A DNA stretch of 58,174 nucleotides from DAIOFH01 sp036745875 (GTDB lineage Bacteria; Planctomycetota; SZUA-567): assembly GCA_036745875.1 (NCBI GenBank), contig DAIOFH010000003.1, positions 1-58,174 on the forward strand. The letters are read 5' to 3'. Below the pieces are notes generated by a model. That model saw nothing but the letters and a program-made list of their open reading frames with translations, was not told the origin of the DNA and made no database searches. Both the position numbers and the translations under genes were made by a program. This document shows positions 8,178 through 18,711 of this stretch, piece by piece; position 1 is the stretch's first letter, and the number at the start of each line of letters is the position of its first letter.

Positions 8178-9425
8178 TCACTTCAGTTCCGGATACAGCG
8201 GGAACTTGGCGCAGAGGGCGAGAGTACGCTCCTTGAGGCCGGCGAGCTTCTTTTCGTCGGTTCGCGCTTCCAGCGTCTCGCAGATGATATTGGCGGTCTC
8301 GCGGACTGCCGCCTCGTCGAAGCCGCGCGTCGTGCAGGCAGGCGTGCCGACGCGGATGCCGGAGGATTTCATAGGAGGCAGCTGGTCGAAGGGGATTTGG
8401 TTTTTGTTGACCGTGATATTCACCTTCGCCAGCACGTCTTCAGCTTCCTTGCCGGTGACGCCCTTGGAGTTGACGTCGATAAGCATCAGGTGGTTGTCGG
8501 TGCCGCCGGAGACGATCCTGTAGCCGTTCTTGACGAACTCCCCGGCCATGGCTTTGGCGTTCTTGACGGTTTGCGTCATATAGGCCTTGAATTCGGGCGT
8601 TGCCGCTTCCTTGAAGGCGATGGCTTTCCCGGCGATGACGTGCATGAGGGGGCCGCCCTGCATGCCGGGGAATACGGCGGAATCGACCTTTTTGGCATAC
8701 TCCTGCTTGCAAAGAATCAGGCCGGAACGGGGGCCTCTGAGGGTCTTGTGGGTTGTCGAGGTGACGATGTCGGCGTACGGAATCGGGCTCGGGTGTTCCC
8801 CGGCGGCGACAAGGCCGGCGATATGCGCCATGTCGACGACGAAGAACGCGCCCACTTCCTTGGCGATTTCGGAGAACTTGGCGAAATCGATGATGCGGGG
8901 ATAGGCGGAAGCGCCCGCAATAATAAGGTTGGGCCTGAATTCCCGGGCCGTCTTCGCCAGCGCCTCGTAATCGATCATTTCCGTGTCCTGCTTGACGCCG
9001 TAGCTGGCGATCTGGAAAAGACGTCCGGAGAAGTTGATCTTATAGCCGTGGGTCAGGTGGCCGCCGTGGGAAAGGTCCATGCCGAGGATTTTGTCGCCCG
9101 GATTGATAAGGGCGAGGTATGCGGCCATGTTGGCGGGAGAACCGGCATGGGGCTGGACATTGGCGTGCTCCGCGCCGAAGAGGGCCTTCGCGCGCTCGAT
9201 GGCGAGGTTCTCGACGATGTCCACATCTTCGCAACCGCCGTAGTAGCGGCGTCCCGGATAGCCTTCCGCATATTTATTGGTCATGCAGGAACCCTGGGCC
9301 TGGAGGACTGCCGGCGAGGTGAAATTTTCCGAGGCGATGAGTTCGATGCCGTCCCTCTCCCGAGTGAGTTCAGCGTCAAGGGCGTCGGCAACTTCGGGGT
9401 CAATTTTTCTGACGAATTCGTTCAT
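8178..9425 (-). CDS. glyA: Serine hydroxymethyltransferase
   Basis: PLP enzyme converting serine and tetrahydrofolate to glycine and methylene-THF. 415 residues; the PLP lysine lies in TTHKTLRGPRSG, with DMAHIAGLVAAGEHPSP and the N-terminal IELIASENFTSPAVL block all intact. Methylene-THF from this enzyme would feed the ThyX reaction encoded at 24.5 kb. Upstream on the minus strand are a near-consensus promoter and a terminator-like hairpin with seven Ts, so expression is probably attenuated. The ATG has AAGGAAAT upstream. Confidence 0.97.
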   Translation of the reverse strand: MNEFVRKIDPEVADALDAELTRERDGIELIASENFTSPAVLQAQGSCMTNKYAEGYPGRRYYGGCEDVDIVENLAIERAKALFGAEHANVQPHAGSPANMAAYLALINPGDKILGMDLSHGGHLTHGYKINFSGRLFQIASYGVKQDTEMIDYEALAKTAREFRPNLIIAGASAYPRIIDFAKFSEIAKEVGAFFVVDMAHIAGLVAAGEHPSPIPYADIVTSTTHKTLRGPRSGLILCKQEYAKKVDSAVFPGMQGGPLMHVIAGKAIAFKEAATPEFKAYMTQTVKNAKAMAGEFVKNGYRIVSGGTDNHLMLIDVNSKGVTGKEAEDVLAKVNITVNKNQIPFDQLPPMKSSGIRVGTPACTTRGFDEAAVRETANIICETLEARTDEKKLAGLKERTLALCAKFPLYPELK

Positions 9426-9453
9426 GGCATTTCCTTATCCAAAACCACAAGGC

Positions 9454-9496
9454 AAAAAAATACATGCCAGCGCCGGGATGACCCGAACGTTGGCAT
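9454..9496 (-). terminator. Terminator-like hairpin in the glyA leader
   Basis: On the minus strand, ATGCCAACG pairs with CGCTGGCAT (one wobble) and an inner CGGG / CCCG continues the stem; GTA and seven Ts follow. It sits about 30 bases upstream of the glyA ATG and just after the candidate glyA start of transcription. No minus-strand gene lies upstream of it, so it cannot be the end of another gene. Confidence 0.7.
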
Positions 9497-9513
9497 ACGG
9501 AATAACTTCCGTA

Positions 9514-9541
9514 ATTATAAGTAGGCAGGAATCAACGTCAA
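9514..9541 (-). promoter_or_regulatory. Candidate glyA promoter
   Basis: Minus-strand TTGACG (9536-9541), 16-bp spacer, TATAAT (9514-9519). Transcription would start near 9507, giving an approximately 80-base leader that carries the terminator-like hairpin. A further inverted repeat ACGGAA / TTCCGT (9497-9512) overlaps the expected start. Confidence 0.65.
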
Positions 9542-9696
9542 TAAGTTATGGTGCAGGAAATGTAAGTTTTCCGCAGCAGCCCGGCTGTGAAATGCTGCAT
9601 GCCGGACCTTCCCGTTCACCCCGCGTCAATGAAGCCAATCGAGAGTAAAATTTATTTTTAATTTTTTCCTCATTCTAACCTTATATCAGGATATAC

Positions 9697-9718
9697 TATA
9701 ATTAACCTGACCGGTCAG
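9697..9718 (+). promoter_or_regulatory. TetR-gene -10 box and palindromic operator
   Basis: TATAAT (9697-9702) is followed four bases later by the perfect 12-bp palindrome CTGACCGGTCAG (9707-9718), 43 bp before the regulator's ATG. A repressor bound here would block initiation, the usual TetR autoregulation layout. The -35 is weak. Confidence 0.6.
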
Positions 9719-9760
9719 TCAGATTCATCAAACGGGTAACTTATTTCCAAGGAAGCTTTT

Positions 9761-10336
9761 ATGGAAAAGGAAAAACTACGCGACAAAATCCTGGATGCAG
9801 CAGAAAAAGTGATTAGAGCCAAAGGACTCCCCGATGTCACTACTGAGGACATCGCCAAGGAGGCGATGATCAGCAAAGGCTGTGTTTTTTATCATTTTGC
9901 CAGCAAGAAGGATGTGCTCCTTGGCATTGTCAGCCGCTATGAGCGAATCCTTGATGATATGCGGGATCAGATTTACATGGAGCTCCCGGATCAACCGTCG
10001 AAAAAGCTCAAGTCGATCTTCCTCGCACTAGTCGCCCATCCCAATCAAATGAACGGCAACATTATTGCCATGCTTGCAGATAAGGAGATACGGCTGAGCA
10101 TCAACAAACTGAAGGCGAAGTTGCATCGGGAGGTCGTGTCCGACGCCGCTGACCATAAGCAGGCGGTGCTTGTGATGATAGTTTTCGACGGGCTCTGGCT
10201 CTCGGAGATTTTCGAGGAAAAAATATATACGCGCAAACTCGCAGCTGAGATTGTTGGAGATTTGCTAGAGTCCTTGAACATAGTTTTTAAGGAGGAATCC
10301 GACCTAAAACGTGTTGTTCGTTCGTTGAAGCGATGA
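9761..10336 (+). CDS. TetR/AcrR-family transcriptional regulator
   Basis: 191 residues. The N-terminal TetR helix-turn-helix spans about residues 10-56 (TTEDIAKEAMISKGCVFYHF is the recognition region), followed by an all-helical ligand domain without clear family assignment. AAGGAAG precedes the ATG. A perfect palindrome just downstream of its -10 box suggests autorepression. No efflux pump or enzyme gene is adjacent; the next gene is a broken small secreted protein, so its regulon is probably elsewhere. Confidence 0.88.
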   Translation: MEKEKLRDKILDAAEKVIRAKGLPDVTTEDIAKEAMISKGCVFYHFASKKDVLLGIVSRYERILDDMRDQIYMELPDQPSKKLKSIFLALVAHPNQMNGNIIAMLADKEIRLSINKLKAKLHREVVSDAADHKQAVLVMIVFDGLWLSEIFEEKIYTRKLAAEIVGDLLESLNIVFKEESDLKRVVRSLKR

Positions 10337-10373
10337 CTCCGGAAATACGCAACAAACCACGAGGAGAACAAAA

Positions 10374-10620
10374 ATGCGCACGATGCTTTACTTTTACTCA
10401 TACTTGGAATCGCCGGTTCCTCCGCTGTGGGGGGGACAGATATCGTCGACGGGACCACGGGCGCCACATGCCGCCCCCTATTATCGTCAACCGTCCGCCT
10501 TCACTCTACCTGTCAGGCAAACACGGCACAGTGATCATAACGGGACCCGAACGGCACCCGTATGATCGCCATCAGCGCGGCAGGCATCCATCGGTGATTG
10601 TCACCAGGCCACGCTGGTAA
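10374..10620 (+). pseudogene. Frameshifted small secreted Pro/Arg-rich protein
   Basis: The ATG has an excellent GGAGAAC site, but its own frame gives a nonsensical peptide. Two frames later (from 10376) a clear secretion signal appears, ALLLLILGIAGSSAVGG, and after a run of seven Gs (10429-10435) the third frame carries HMPPPIIVNRPPSLYL and continues to TAA at 10618. Two single-base losses, one near 10385 and one in the G run, would restore a protein of about 82 residues: signal peptide followed by a Pro/His/Arg-rich tail similar in style to that of the gene at 37483. Either a recent pseudogene or sequence error in a homopolymer. The direct repeat GCTGGTAAACC occurs at 10613 and 10630. Confidence 0.6.
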
Positions 10621-10700
10621 ACCGTCCTTGCTGGTAAACCTCCCTTATTGATGCATCATGGAATAAAGTGCAAGACAATGCTTAATCAAGGAGATTTGAT

Positions 10701-11216
10701 ATGAAAAGATGTTTGGCAGGAATGGCTTTGGTTATCGTCATATGCGTAGCAACTCCTTTGACCGCCGACGGCGGCGATCCGATAATGCTCCCCAACCGCC
10801 TGGCCACGGCCAAGGTGGGCGAATGGGTCACCTACAAGATACCGGAGGGATTCACCCAGAAACATATGGTGGTGGAACGCATCGGCGAAGGCGCGAAAGC
10901 CCAGGTGAAGATCCGTGTGGACAGCATTCTTGACGGCGAAGTCGTCGATTCGATAGAGTTGGTGGAAATAGCCGGAGAAGAACTTACGGAAATGCCCGAC
11001 AGCGAGGAAGACGGCGTGACAGTCTCCCTCGCCCGCAAAAACCTTCAGGCGGCGGGAAAAACAGTGAATGGATATACCATAGAAATTTTCCAAAACGGCA
11101 AACTTTACCAGGTTTGGGAGGTAGCGCCGTCGCTCCCCGTCTACGGCCTCGTGGGACGTAAAACCGACGATGGCGGGCAAACCGATTTCGAGATAGTTGA
11201 CTACAGCGGGAAATGA
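10701..11216 (+). CDS. Exported hypothetical protein
   Basis: 171 residues, not recognised. Residues 1-22 form a typical signal peptide (KRCLAGMALVIVICVATPLTA). The mature part is acidic and strand-rich, with the segments KVGEWVTYKIPEGF, KAQVKIRVDSILDGEVVDSIEL and VNGYTIEIFQNGKLYQVWEV, suggesting a small beta-sandwich in the periplasm. AAGGAGAT lies 6 bases before the ATG. No cysteines for a lipoprotein box. It follows the broken secreted gene at 80 bp; a hairpin lies behind it. Confidence 0.8.
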   Translation: MKRCLAGMALVIVICVATPLTADGGDPIMLPNRLATAKVGEWVTYKIPEGFTQKHMVVERIGEGAKAQVKIRVDSILDGEVVDSIELVEIAGEELTEMPDSEEDGVTVSLARKNLQAAGKTVNGYTIEIFQNGKLYQVWEVAPSLPVYGLVGRKTDDGGQTDFEIVDYSGK

Positions 11217-11238
11217 GTTCAACCCGGTTCCCCACTCC

Positions 11239-11278
11239 CTTTCTGTGCCGCGTCAGTTGTTCGCCGCGGTGCAGAAAG
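11239..11278 (+). terminator. Hairpin after the exported-protein gene
   Basis: 14-bp stem CTTTCTGTGCCGCG / CGCGGTGCAGAAAG (two wobbles), 12-base loop, between convergent genes. There is no T run, so it may end transcription weakly or only protect the 3' end. Confidence 0.45.
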
Positions 11279-11293
11279 AAGGGTTGTGGAGCA

Positions 11294-12268
11294 TTAGAAA
11301 AACATTCTGGTCGCGCGCGGAAGAGGGTGCCCTGCTCTTTTTCCCGAAACAGGAAGCGGCGCGAATAGTGGAATTCCGCGCGTTCTTTTTATGCCCATCT
11401 TTGCGAAGACCGTCTGCACGGCGGGAAAACAGACATGCTTGCCCTGTTTTTTGCGTTTTTCAGCGTCTTTCCCTTTCCTGGCGAAAAACTTGATCCCTAC
11501 CTGCTTGTGAAGACCCGCGCCGGCCTTGGCTATGGCCATGGGCGGTTCGCGTTTTTCCAGTATGATATCGGAAAATGCCGTGCTCTGCCTCGCGACAAGC
11601 CTGCCCTGACGCACCATTTCGAGAATGGCGATAAAAAAGCCGACCATTTCCCTACGGGTCGGCCGCTCCGACAATATCAGGGAAAAGCGCGTCTTCCCGG
11701 CTGAGGCAAGGACCGTTTCGATCTGGTCGATACGCACCGAAGTCGGCACTTCCGTATAGGTGATTTCCGTCGATTCGCCGGCGGGGACGATCTTCAGGAG
11801 CATGGTCTGGAAGGCGGCGAAAAGATCCATCACATCCGCCGGATCCGTCTCCTCAGCCGCAAAGCCGAATTCCATTCTCGGAGCAACGCGGGGATAGCGC
11901 CTGCCATGCTCCTCAGCCATTTCCCCCAGCAGCCTGGCCGCTTCCTTGAAGCGGCGGTATTCAAGGAGCGCTTCCACCAGGTCGGAACGCGGATCGAACG
12001 ACTCGTCGTCGTTTTCCTCCTCCTCCGCCACTTCCTCCGGCGGCAGCAGCATGCGGCTCTTGATCTCCAGAAGCCGCGAGGCAAGGTCAAGGAACTCCGA
12101 AGCCTCGTCGACGTCCACAAGGTCCAGCTTGCCCATCTCCTCGAGATACGCGCTGGTCAACTGCGAAATGGGGATGTCATGGATGTCCATTTCATCGCGG
12201 CGGATGAGGTGTAGCAGCAGGTCCAGTGGGCCGCTGAATGTTTCCGGTATGGTGACGTTGAGGCTCAT
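11294..12268 (-). CDS. scpA: Segregation and condensation protein A
   Basis: Kleisin subunit of the SMC-ScpAB complex, which compacts and segregates the chromosome. The start FSGPLDLLLHLIRRDEMDIHDIPISQLTSAYL, typical of ScpA, is at residues 11-42, followed by LDLASRLLEIKSRMLLP and an acidic linker (EEVAEEEENDDE). At 324 residues it is longer than most ScpA (240-280) because of a basic C-terminal tail (about 245-324) with no recognisable domain. scpB is not adjacent. It is 32 bp behind an orphan binding-protein gene on the same strand. Confidence 0.93.
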   Translation of the reverse strand: MSLNVTIPETFSGPLDLLLHLIRRDEMDIHDIPISQLTSAYLEEMGKLDLVDVDEASEFLDLASRLLEIKSRMLLPPEEVAEEEENDDESFDPRSDLVEALLEYRRFKEAARLLGEMAEEHGRRYPRVAPRMEFGFAAEETDPADVMDLFAAFQTMLLKIVPAGESTEITYTEVPTSVRIDQIETVLASAGKTRFSLILSERPTRREMVGFFIAILEMVRQGRLVARQSTAFSDIILEKREPPMAIAKAGAGLHKQVGIKFFARKGKDAEKRKKQGKHVCFPAVQTVFAKMGIKRTRGIPLFAPLPVSGKRAGHPLPRATRMFF

Positions 12269-12300
12269 GTGGGTTAGCGGTTCCTATGCTATTCGCATTT

Positions 12301-13473
12301 CTACGGGGCAATTTCCTCGACAAGTTCGGGAACAAAAATATCGTTTTCCATCCCGACGCGGTAGAGATACCCGGATTTGAGAGTTCCATTCTCCCTGTCT
12401 ATGGTGATTTTTCCGGACGCGAGACGGAAGTTCCGGATCGCGTACAGCCCATCCCTGATTGATTCCCCGTCGTCGCCCGCTTTGAGCGCCTCGATGAGGA
12501 GGGACAGTGCATCATAGCCAAGAAAACTGTTTTGTCTAGCCTCCGTATCGTTCGACATGTTGTACAGCGTGGCGAAGTTGCGCATTTCGGGAGCGGAGGA
12601 ATCGATATTCCGGCCCGCGATAAAATAACTGCCAAGGATCTTGTTGCCCGATTCGAGCATGACAAATTCATTTTGCCAGGTATCGCCGCCGCAAAAGACC
12701 GTATCCACATCTTCCGTCAGCGCCTGCCGCAGTATGGCCGCCACTTCCCAGGAATAACCGGGCAAAAGCACCACCTGCGGTTTTGCCGCCTTTATCTTGC
12801 GGAGATTGGCGGAAAAATCGTGTTCCTTCTCGTCCGCGTAATTCCATTCGAACCATTCTTCGGCAACCAACGTTCCTCCCGCCTTTTTGAACTCCTCTTG
12901 GAAGGCCTCGGAGACGGTCTTGCCGTAGGTGACGTCCTTGTTGACGATGACTGCCGCCCGCTTGAATCCGAGCTTGCCGGCCATGTACCGTGCCAGCGCA
13001 CGACCCTGGAACGAATCGTCGAACAAAATGCGAAACACCCAGTCGTTATTCATGCTGATGTCGGGAGCGGTAGCGGACGGGGAAATGGTCGGCACTTTGC
13101 GCTCGGCGGCATACGGACGCATGGCATGGGCGAACGTGGAAGCCGTAGGCCCGAGAACAGCCCGGACGTTGTGCTTGTCGACCAGCTCCACGTAGTTCTC
13201 GACGGCCTTTTCCTTGTTGGACTTGTCGTCAAGGACCACCATGTCCAGCCTCATGCCGTTTTTGTTTGCATTCTTGTTGAATTCTTCAAGCCGCATCTTG
13301 ATGCCCGCGAGATAGGCGTTGCCGCTTTCGGACATCGTCCCCGACAGGGAAATCGACACGCCGAAGCGAACCGTTCCAACTTGGCCCGCACGGCACGGAA
13401 CCGCTGCCAGAATAAGTGCGAAAATGATAATGCATGCATAGTTTCGTATGCATAACAACATCCGTTTATGCAT
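12301..13473 (-). CDS. Periplasmic branched-chain-amino-acid-type binding protein
   Basis: 390 residues with a signal peptide (about 1-29, ACIIIFALILAAVPCRA). The mature part is a type I periplasmic binding fold of the LivK/Peripla_BP_6 family: VRFGVSISLSGTMSESG, GMRLDMVVLDDKS, VPTISPSATAPDI and VLLPGYSWE. It is clearly paralogous to the protein at 36003-37172 (shared FCGGD.W, MSND, GYD, IxPSAT). No permease or ATPase gene is adjacent, so it either works with a distant transporter or as an independent sensor. AAGGAAC precedes the ATG. scpA follows 32 bp downstream. Confidence 0.9.
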   Translation of the reverse strand: MHKRMLLCIRNYACIIIFALILAAVPCRAGQVGTVRFGVSISLSGTMSESGNAYLAGIKMRLEEFNKNANKNGMRLDMVVLDDKSNKEKAVENYVELVDKHNVRAVLGPTASTFAHAMRPYAAERKVPTISPSATAPDISMNNDWVFRILFDDSFQGRALARYMAGKLGFKRAAVIVNKDVTYGKTVSEAFQEEFKKAGGTLVAEEWFEWNYADEKEHDFSANLRKIKAAKPQVVLLPGYSWEVAAILRQALTEDVDTVFCGGDTWQNEFVMLESGNKILGSYFIAGRNIDSSAPEMRNFATLYNMSNDTEARQNSFLGYDALSLLIEALKAGDDGESIRDGLYAIRNFRLASGKITIDRENGTLKSGYLYRVGMENDIFVPELVEEIAP

Positions 13474-13613
13474 AGTAGTTCCTTCTCTGTTTTGAAGCTC
13501 GCCTGCCCTCCGGCATTTGCGCCGGAATACCCTGCCTCACCCCTAGCCTTTGTACCGCGTATGATCAGAAGGGTAACATCTTATGGGTTTTTTCTTTTTT
13601 TACCAACAGGTTC

Positions 13614-14717
13614 TTATGCCCTCTCCAAAAATGCGTAAATATCGGCCGCCGACGGCGGGCAACCGGGAATATGGATATTTGCCTTCCGGCAGCATTCGCC
13701 GATGCCGATTGTGGGGATTTCCTTTTCCTTCCAGCCCTGGCCTATGCAGATGCGGGGGGGCGATTTTTGCAGCCTCTTTTCCGACAGGCGCTGCAGGGCA
13801 TGGATCAAATTGGCGTAGCAGGCGGAACAGGCTTTGTCTTCGTCCACAAATTTGGCCAGTTTGGCGACCTTTCCCCCGCTGGCGATCTGCTGCGACGTGG
13901 TCGGTTCGTTTAGCGTCATGATAAAGGATTTCGGATCTGCGCCGATATCCCCCAAACCCCATTCCCCCGCCTGGGCGAGATAGCCCACGTCTGCCGGATC
14001 CATGCCCATGAAATGGCAAGCCAAGAGGTCGATCCCGAACAGGTCGGTTCCCAGTACAAGCCGGTCCGCCCTGACGGGGTTGCCGCCTTCCTCGAAATCC
14101 AGGTCACCGCAGATGCCGTCAACGAGTGTCAGATCCGGCTTGACGGCGAACGGCAAGCCGGCGATCAGATGGTCAAGGCCCTCGGAGTGGAAGCGCCGCT
14201 TTTCCGAATCCGGTATGCAGCCCTTGAGGTTTTTGATGGCGCAAGTCATGCGCGTCTGGCAGTGGCCTTTCAATACCGGCAGGTTGATCAGGTAATCCGC
14301 AGCCAGTATGCTCTTGCACACCTTTATCGGTCCGGCCGGAGTATCGACAGGTGTGGCGGCATCTTTTTTCAAATCGTGCAGCTTGACCCCGTAGCGTTTC
14401 GCCAATGCCTCGTAGCCGCAAGCGGAAAAGGCGCGGCGCGTGTCGTCGCCGACCCAGGAGCCCTCCATGATCGTGATATTCGTGCACCCGCAGTCCTGCA
14501 AAAATTCGATGACACCGGCGACCACCTCGGGATGCGTGGTCGCACCGCCGGGGGCGGGGCGGCTGACGACAAGATTCGGCTTGAGGGCGATATGAGCGGC
14601 GCGGTTCGGCAGCGGCTGCATTTCGACATCGTGCAAAAGTTGTTTGGTCATCCGGGTGTAGTCGCTGCCGTAGACGATGTACGCGGCGGCCGGCGCATCG
14701 GCGCGTGAGTATTGCAT
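13614..14717 (-). CDS. DUF362-family protein
   Basis: 367 residues. The family pattern is visible: IALKPNLVVSRPAPGGATTHPEVVAGVIEFL, EGSWVGDDTRRAFSACGY, NLPVLKGHCQTRMTCAIKNLKG and DGICGDLDFEEGGNPV. The C-terminal half has cysteines at DKACSACYANL and GECCRKANIHIPGCPP that could bind a cluster or metal. DUF362 proteins are often linked to iron-sulfur chemistry; the reaction is unknown. The start ATG (MQYSRAD) has GGAGG upstream; longer frames extending to 14960 would run into kdsA. Divergent from kdsA, with a shared 73-bp control region. Confidence 0.88.
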   Translation of the reverse strand: MQYSRADAPAAAYIVYGSDYTRMTKQLLHDVEMQPLPNRAAHIALKPNLVVSRPAPGGATTHPEVVAGVIEFLQDCGCTNITIMEGSWVGDDTRRAFSACGYEALAKRYGVKLHDLKKDAATPVDTPAGPIKVCKSILAADYLINLPVLKGHCQTRMTCAIKNLKGCIPDSEKRRFHSEGLDHLIAGLPFAVKPDLTLVDGICGDLDFEEGGNPVRADRLVLGTDLFGIDLLACHFMGMDPADVGYLAQAGEWGLGDIGADPKSFIMTLNEPTTSQQIASGGKVAKLAKFVDEDKACSACYANLIHALQRLSEKRLQKSPPRICIGQGWKEKEIPTIGIGECCRKANIHIPGCPPSAADIYAFLERA

Positions 14718-14732
14718 AAAATCCTCCAAAGG

Positions 14733-14768
14733 GTATACTGATCCTCTGTATTTCATAGTATATACTAT
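14733..14768. promoter_or_regulatory. Divergent control region, DUF362 gene / kdsA
   Basis: Contains TATACT at 14733-14738 and the perfect 14-bp palindrome ATAGTATATACTAT at 14755-14768. The palindrome offers a TATACT-like -10 box on both strands; the plus-strand copy is 23 bases upstream of the kdsA start. No clear -35 on either strand. Confidence 0.45.
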
Positions 14769-14790
14769 TAGGATATCCGCAGGAGAACAA

Positions 14791-15618
14791 GTGAATCCCG
14801 AAACGAAAAAAGTCGCTATAGGCAACGCATCCATCGGCGGCGGCGGCAAACTCTGCCTCATGGCCGGCCCTTGCGTCATCGAATCAGAAAGCCACGCCCG
14901 AATGATGGCGGAAAAACTCAAGGCCCTGGCCGCCGATCTTGGCATGCCGTTTGTGTTCAAAAGTTCCTACGACAAGGCGAACCGTTCCTCGGCGAAAGGA
15001 TTTCGCGGCCCCGGCCTCAAAAACGGACTGGCCATACTTTCCCGCATTAAAAAGGATTTCGACGTCCCGGTCATCTCCGACGTGCATTGCCGCGAAGATG
15101 TCGGCCTTGCCGCCGAAGTCTTGGACATTATCCAGATCCCGGCTTTTCTCTGCCGCCAAACGGATTTCCTGGTGGCCGCGGCCAAGGCGGGAAAGCCGGT
15201 CAATATCAAAAAAGGCCAGTTCATGGCTCCCTGGGACATGAAAAACGCAGCCGACAAGGTGAACGCCGCCGGCAACCCGGACGTTGTTCTTACCGAGCGC
15301 GGCGTTTCCTTCGGCTATAATAACCTTGTCGCCGATATGCGCGCCCTCCCCATCATGCGCGGCTTTGGCGTCCCGGTTGTCTTCGACGCCACACACAGCG
15401 TCCAATTGCCGGGCGGTCAAGGCAGCTGTTCCGGCGGCGACCGCGACATGGCGCTGGTCCTCGCCAGGTCCGCAGTTGCGGCCGGGGTGGACGGCGTATT
15501 CCTCGAAGTCCACGACAATCCGGACTCTGCGCTGTGCGACGGACCGAACATGATACCGCTGGCGGAACTGCGGTCTTTGCTTGAGACGCTTCTTGCGATC
15601 GACAGCCTCGTGCGCTAG
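14791..15618 (+). CDS. kdsA: 3-deoxy-8-phosphooctulonate synthase
   Basis: Condenses arabinose 5-phosphate with PEP to give KDO-8-phosphate for the LPS inner core. 275 residues. Family blocks: LMAGPCVIES, FKSSYDKANRSS, RGPGLKNGLAIL, SDVHCRED, IPAFLCRQTDFL, NIKKGQFMAPWDM, RGVSFGYNNLV, DATHSVQLPG and DGVFLEVHDNPD. The start is GTG with AGGAGAAC upstream; a longer frame from 14677 has no ribosome site and overlaps the divergent gene. The next gene, purL, follows 153 bp downstream from its own promoter. Confidence 0.96.
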   Translation: MNPETKKVAIGNASIGGGGKLCLMAGPCVIESESHARMMAEKLKALAADLGMPFVFKSSYDKANRSSAKGFRGPGLKNGLAILSRIKKDFDVPVISDVHCREDVGLAAEVLDIIQIPAFLCRQTDFLVAAAKAGKPVNIKKGQFMAPWDMKNAADKVNAAGNPDVVLTERGVSFGYNNLVADMRALPIMRGFGVPVVFDATHSVQLPGGQGSCSGGDRDMALVLARSAVAAGVDGVFLEVHDNPDSALCDGPNMIPLAELRSLLETLLAIDSLVR

Positions 15619-15641
15619 CCGCGCATTCCACCCGAATTTGG

Positions 15642-15707
15642 TTGACAATCCGGACGGTCGGCTAAAATATACGTTTTCAAACCTGAAACGGCGCATGTCG
15701 TTTCAGG
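15642..15707 (+). promoter_or_regulatory. purL promoter with downstream palindrome
   Basis: TTGACA (15642-15647) followed by TAAAAT/AAATAT (15663-15670, spacing 15-17). Downstream lies the perfect inverted repeat CCTGAAACG N8 CGTTTCAGG (15682-15707), then ATCATATGTTTTT. Placed in the first transcribed bases, 65 bp before the purL ATG, it could be an operator or the stem of an attenuator. Confidence 0.6.
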
Positions 15708-15771
15708 ATCATATGTTTTTCTGTGCAGGCGGACAGACGCAACAAGGGAATTCATTTACAGGCGGAGAACT

Positions 15772-18710
<2,939 letters not shown>

Positions 18711-18711
<1 letters not shown>

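Noticed and set aside
9425..9541. Known riboswitch (glycine, THF, SAM) in the glyA leader
   Set aside because: The leader is only about 80 bases and lacks the conserved cores of these classes; only promoter, hairpin and T run are supported.
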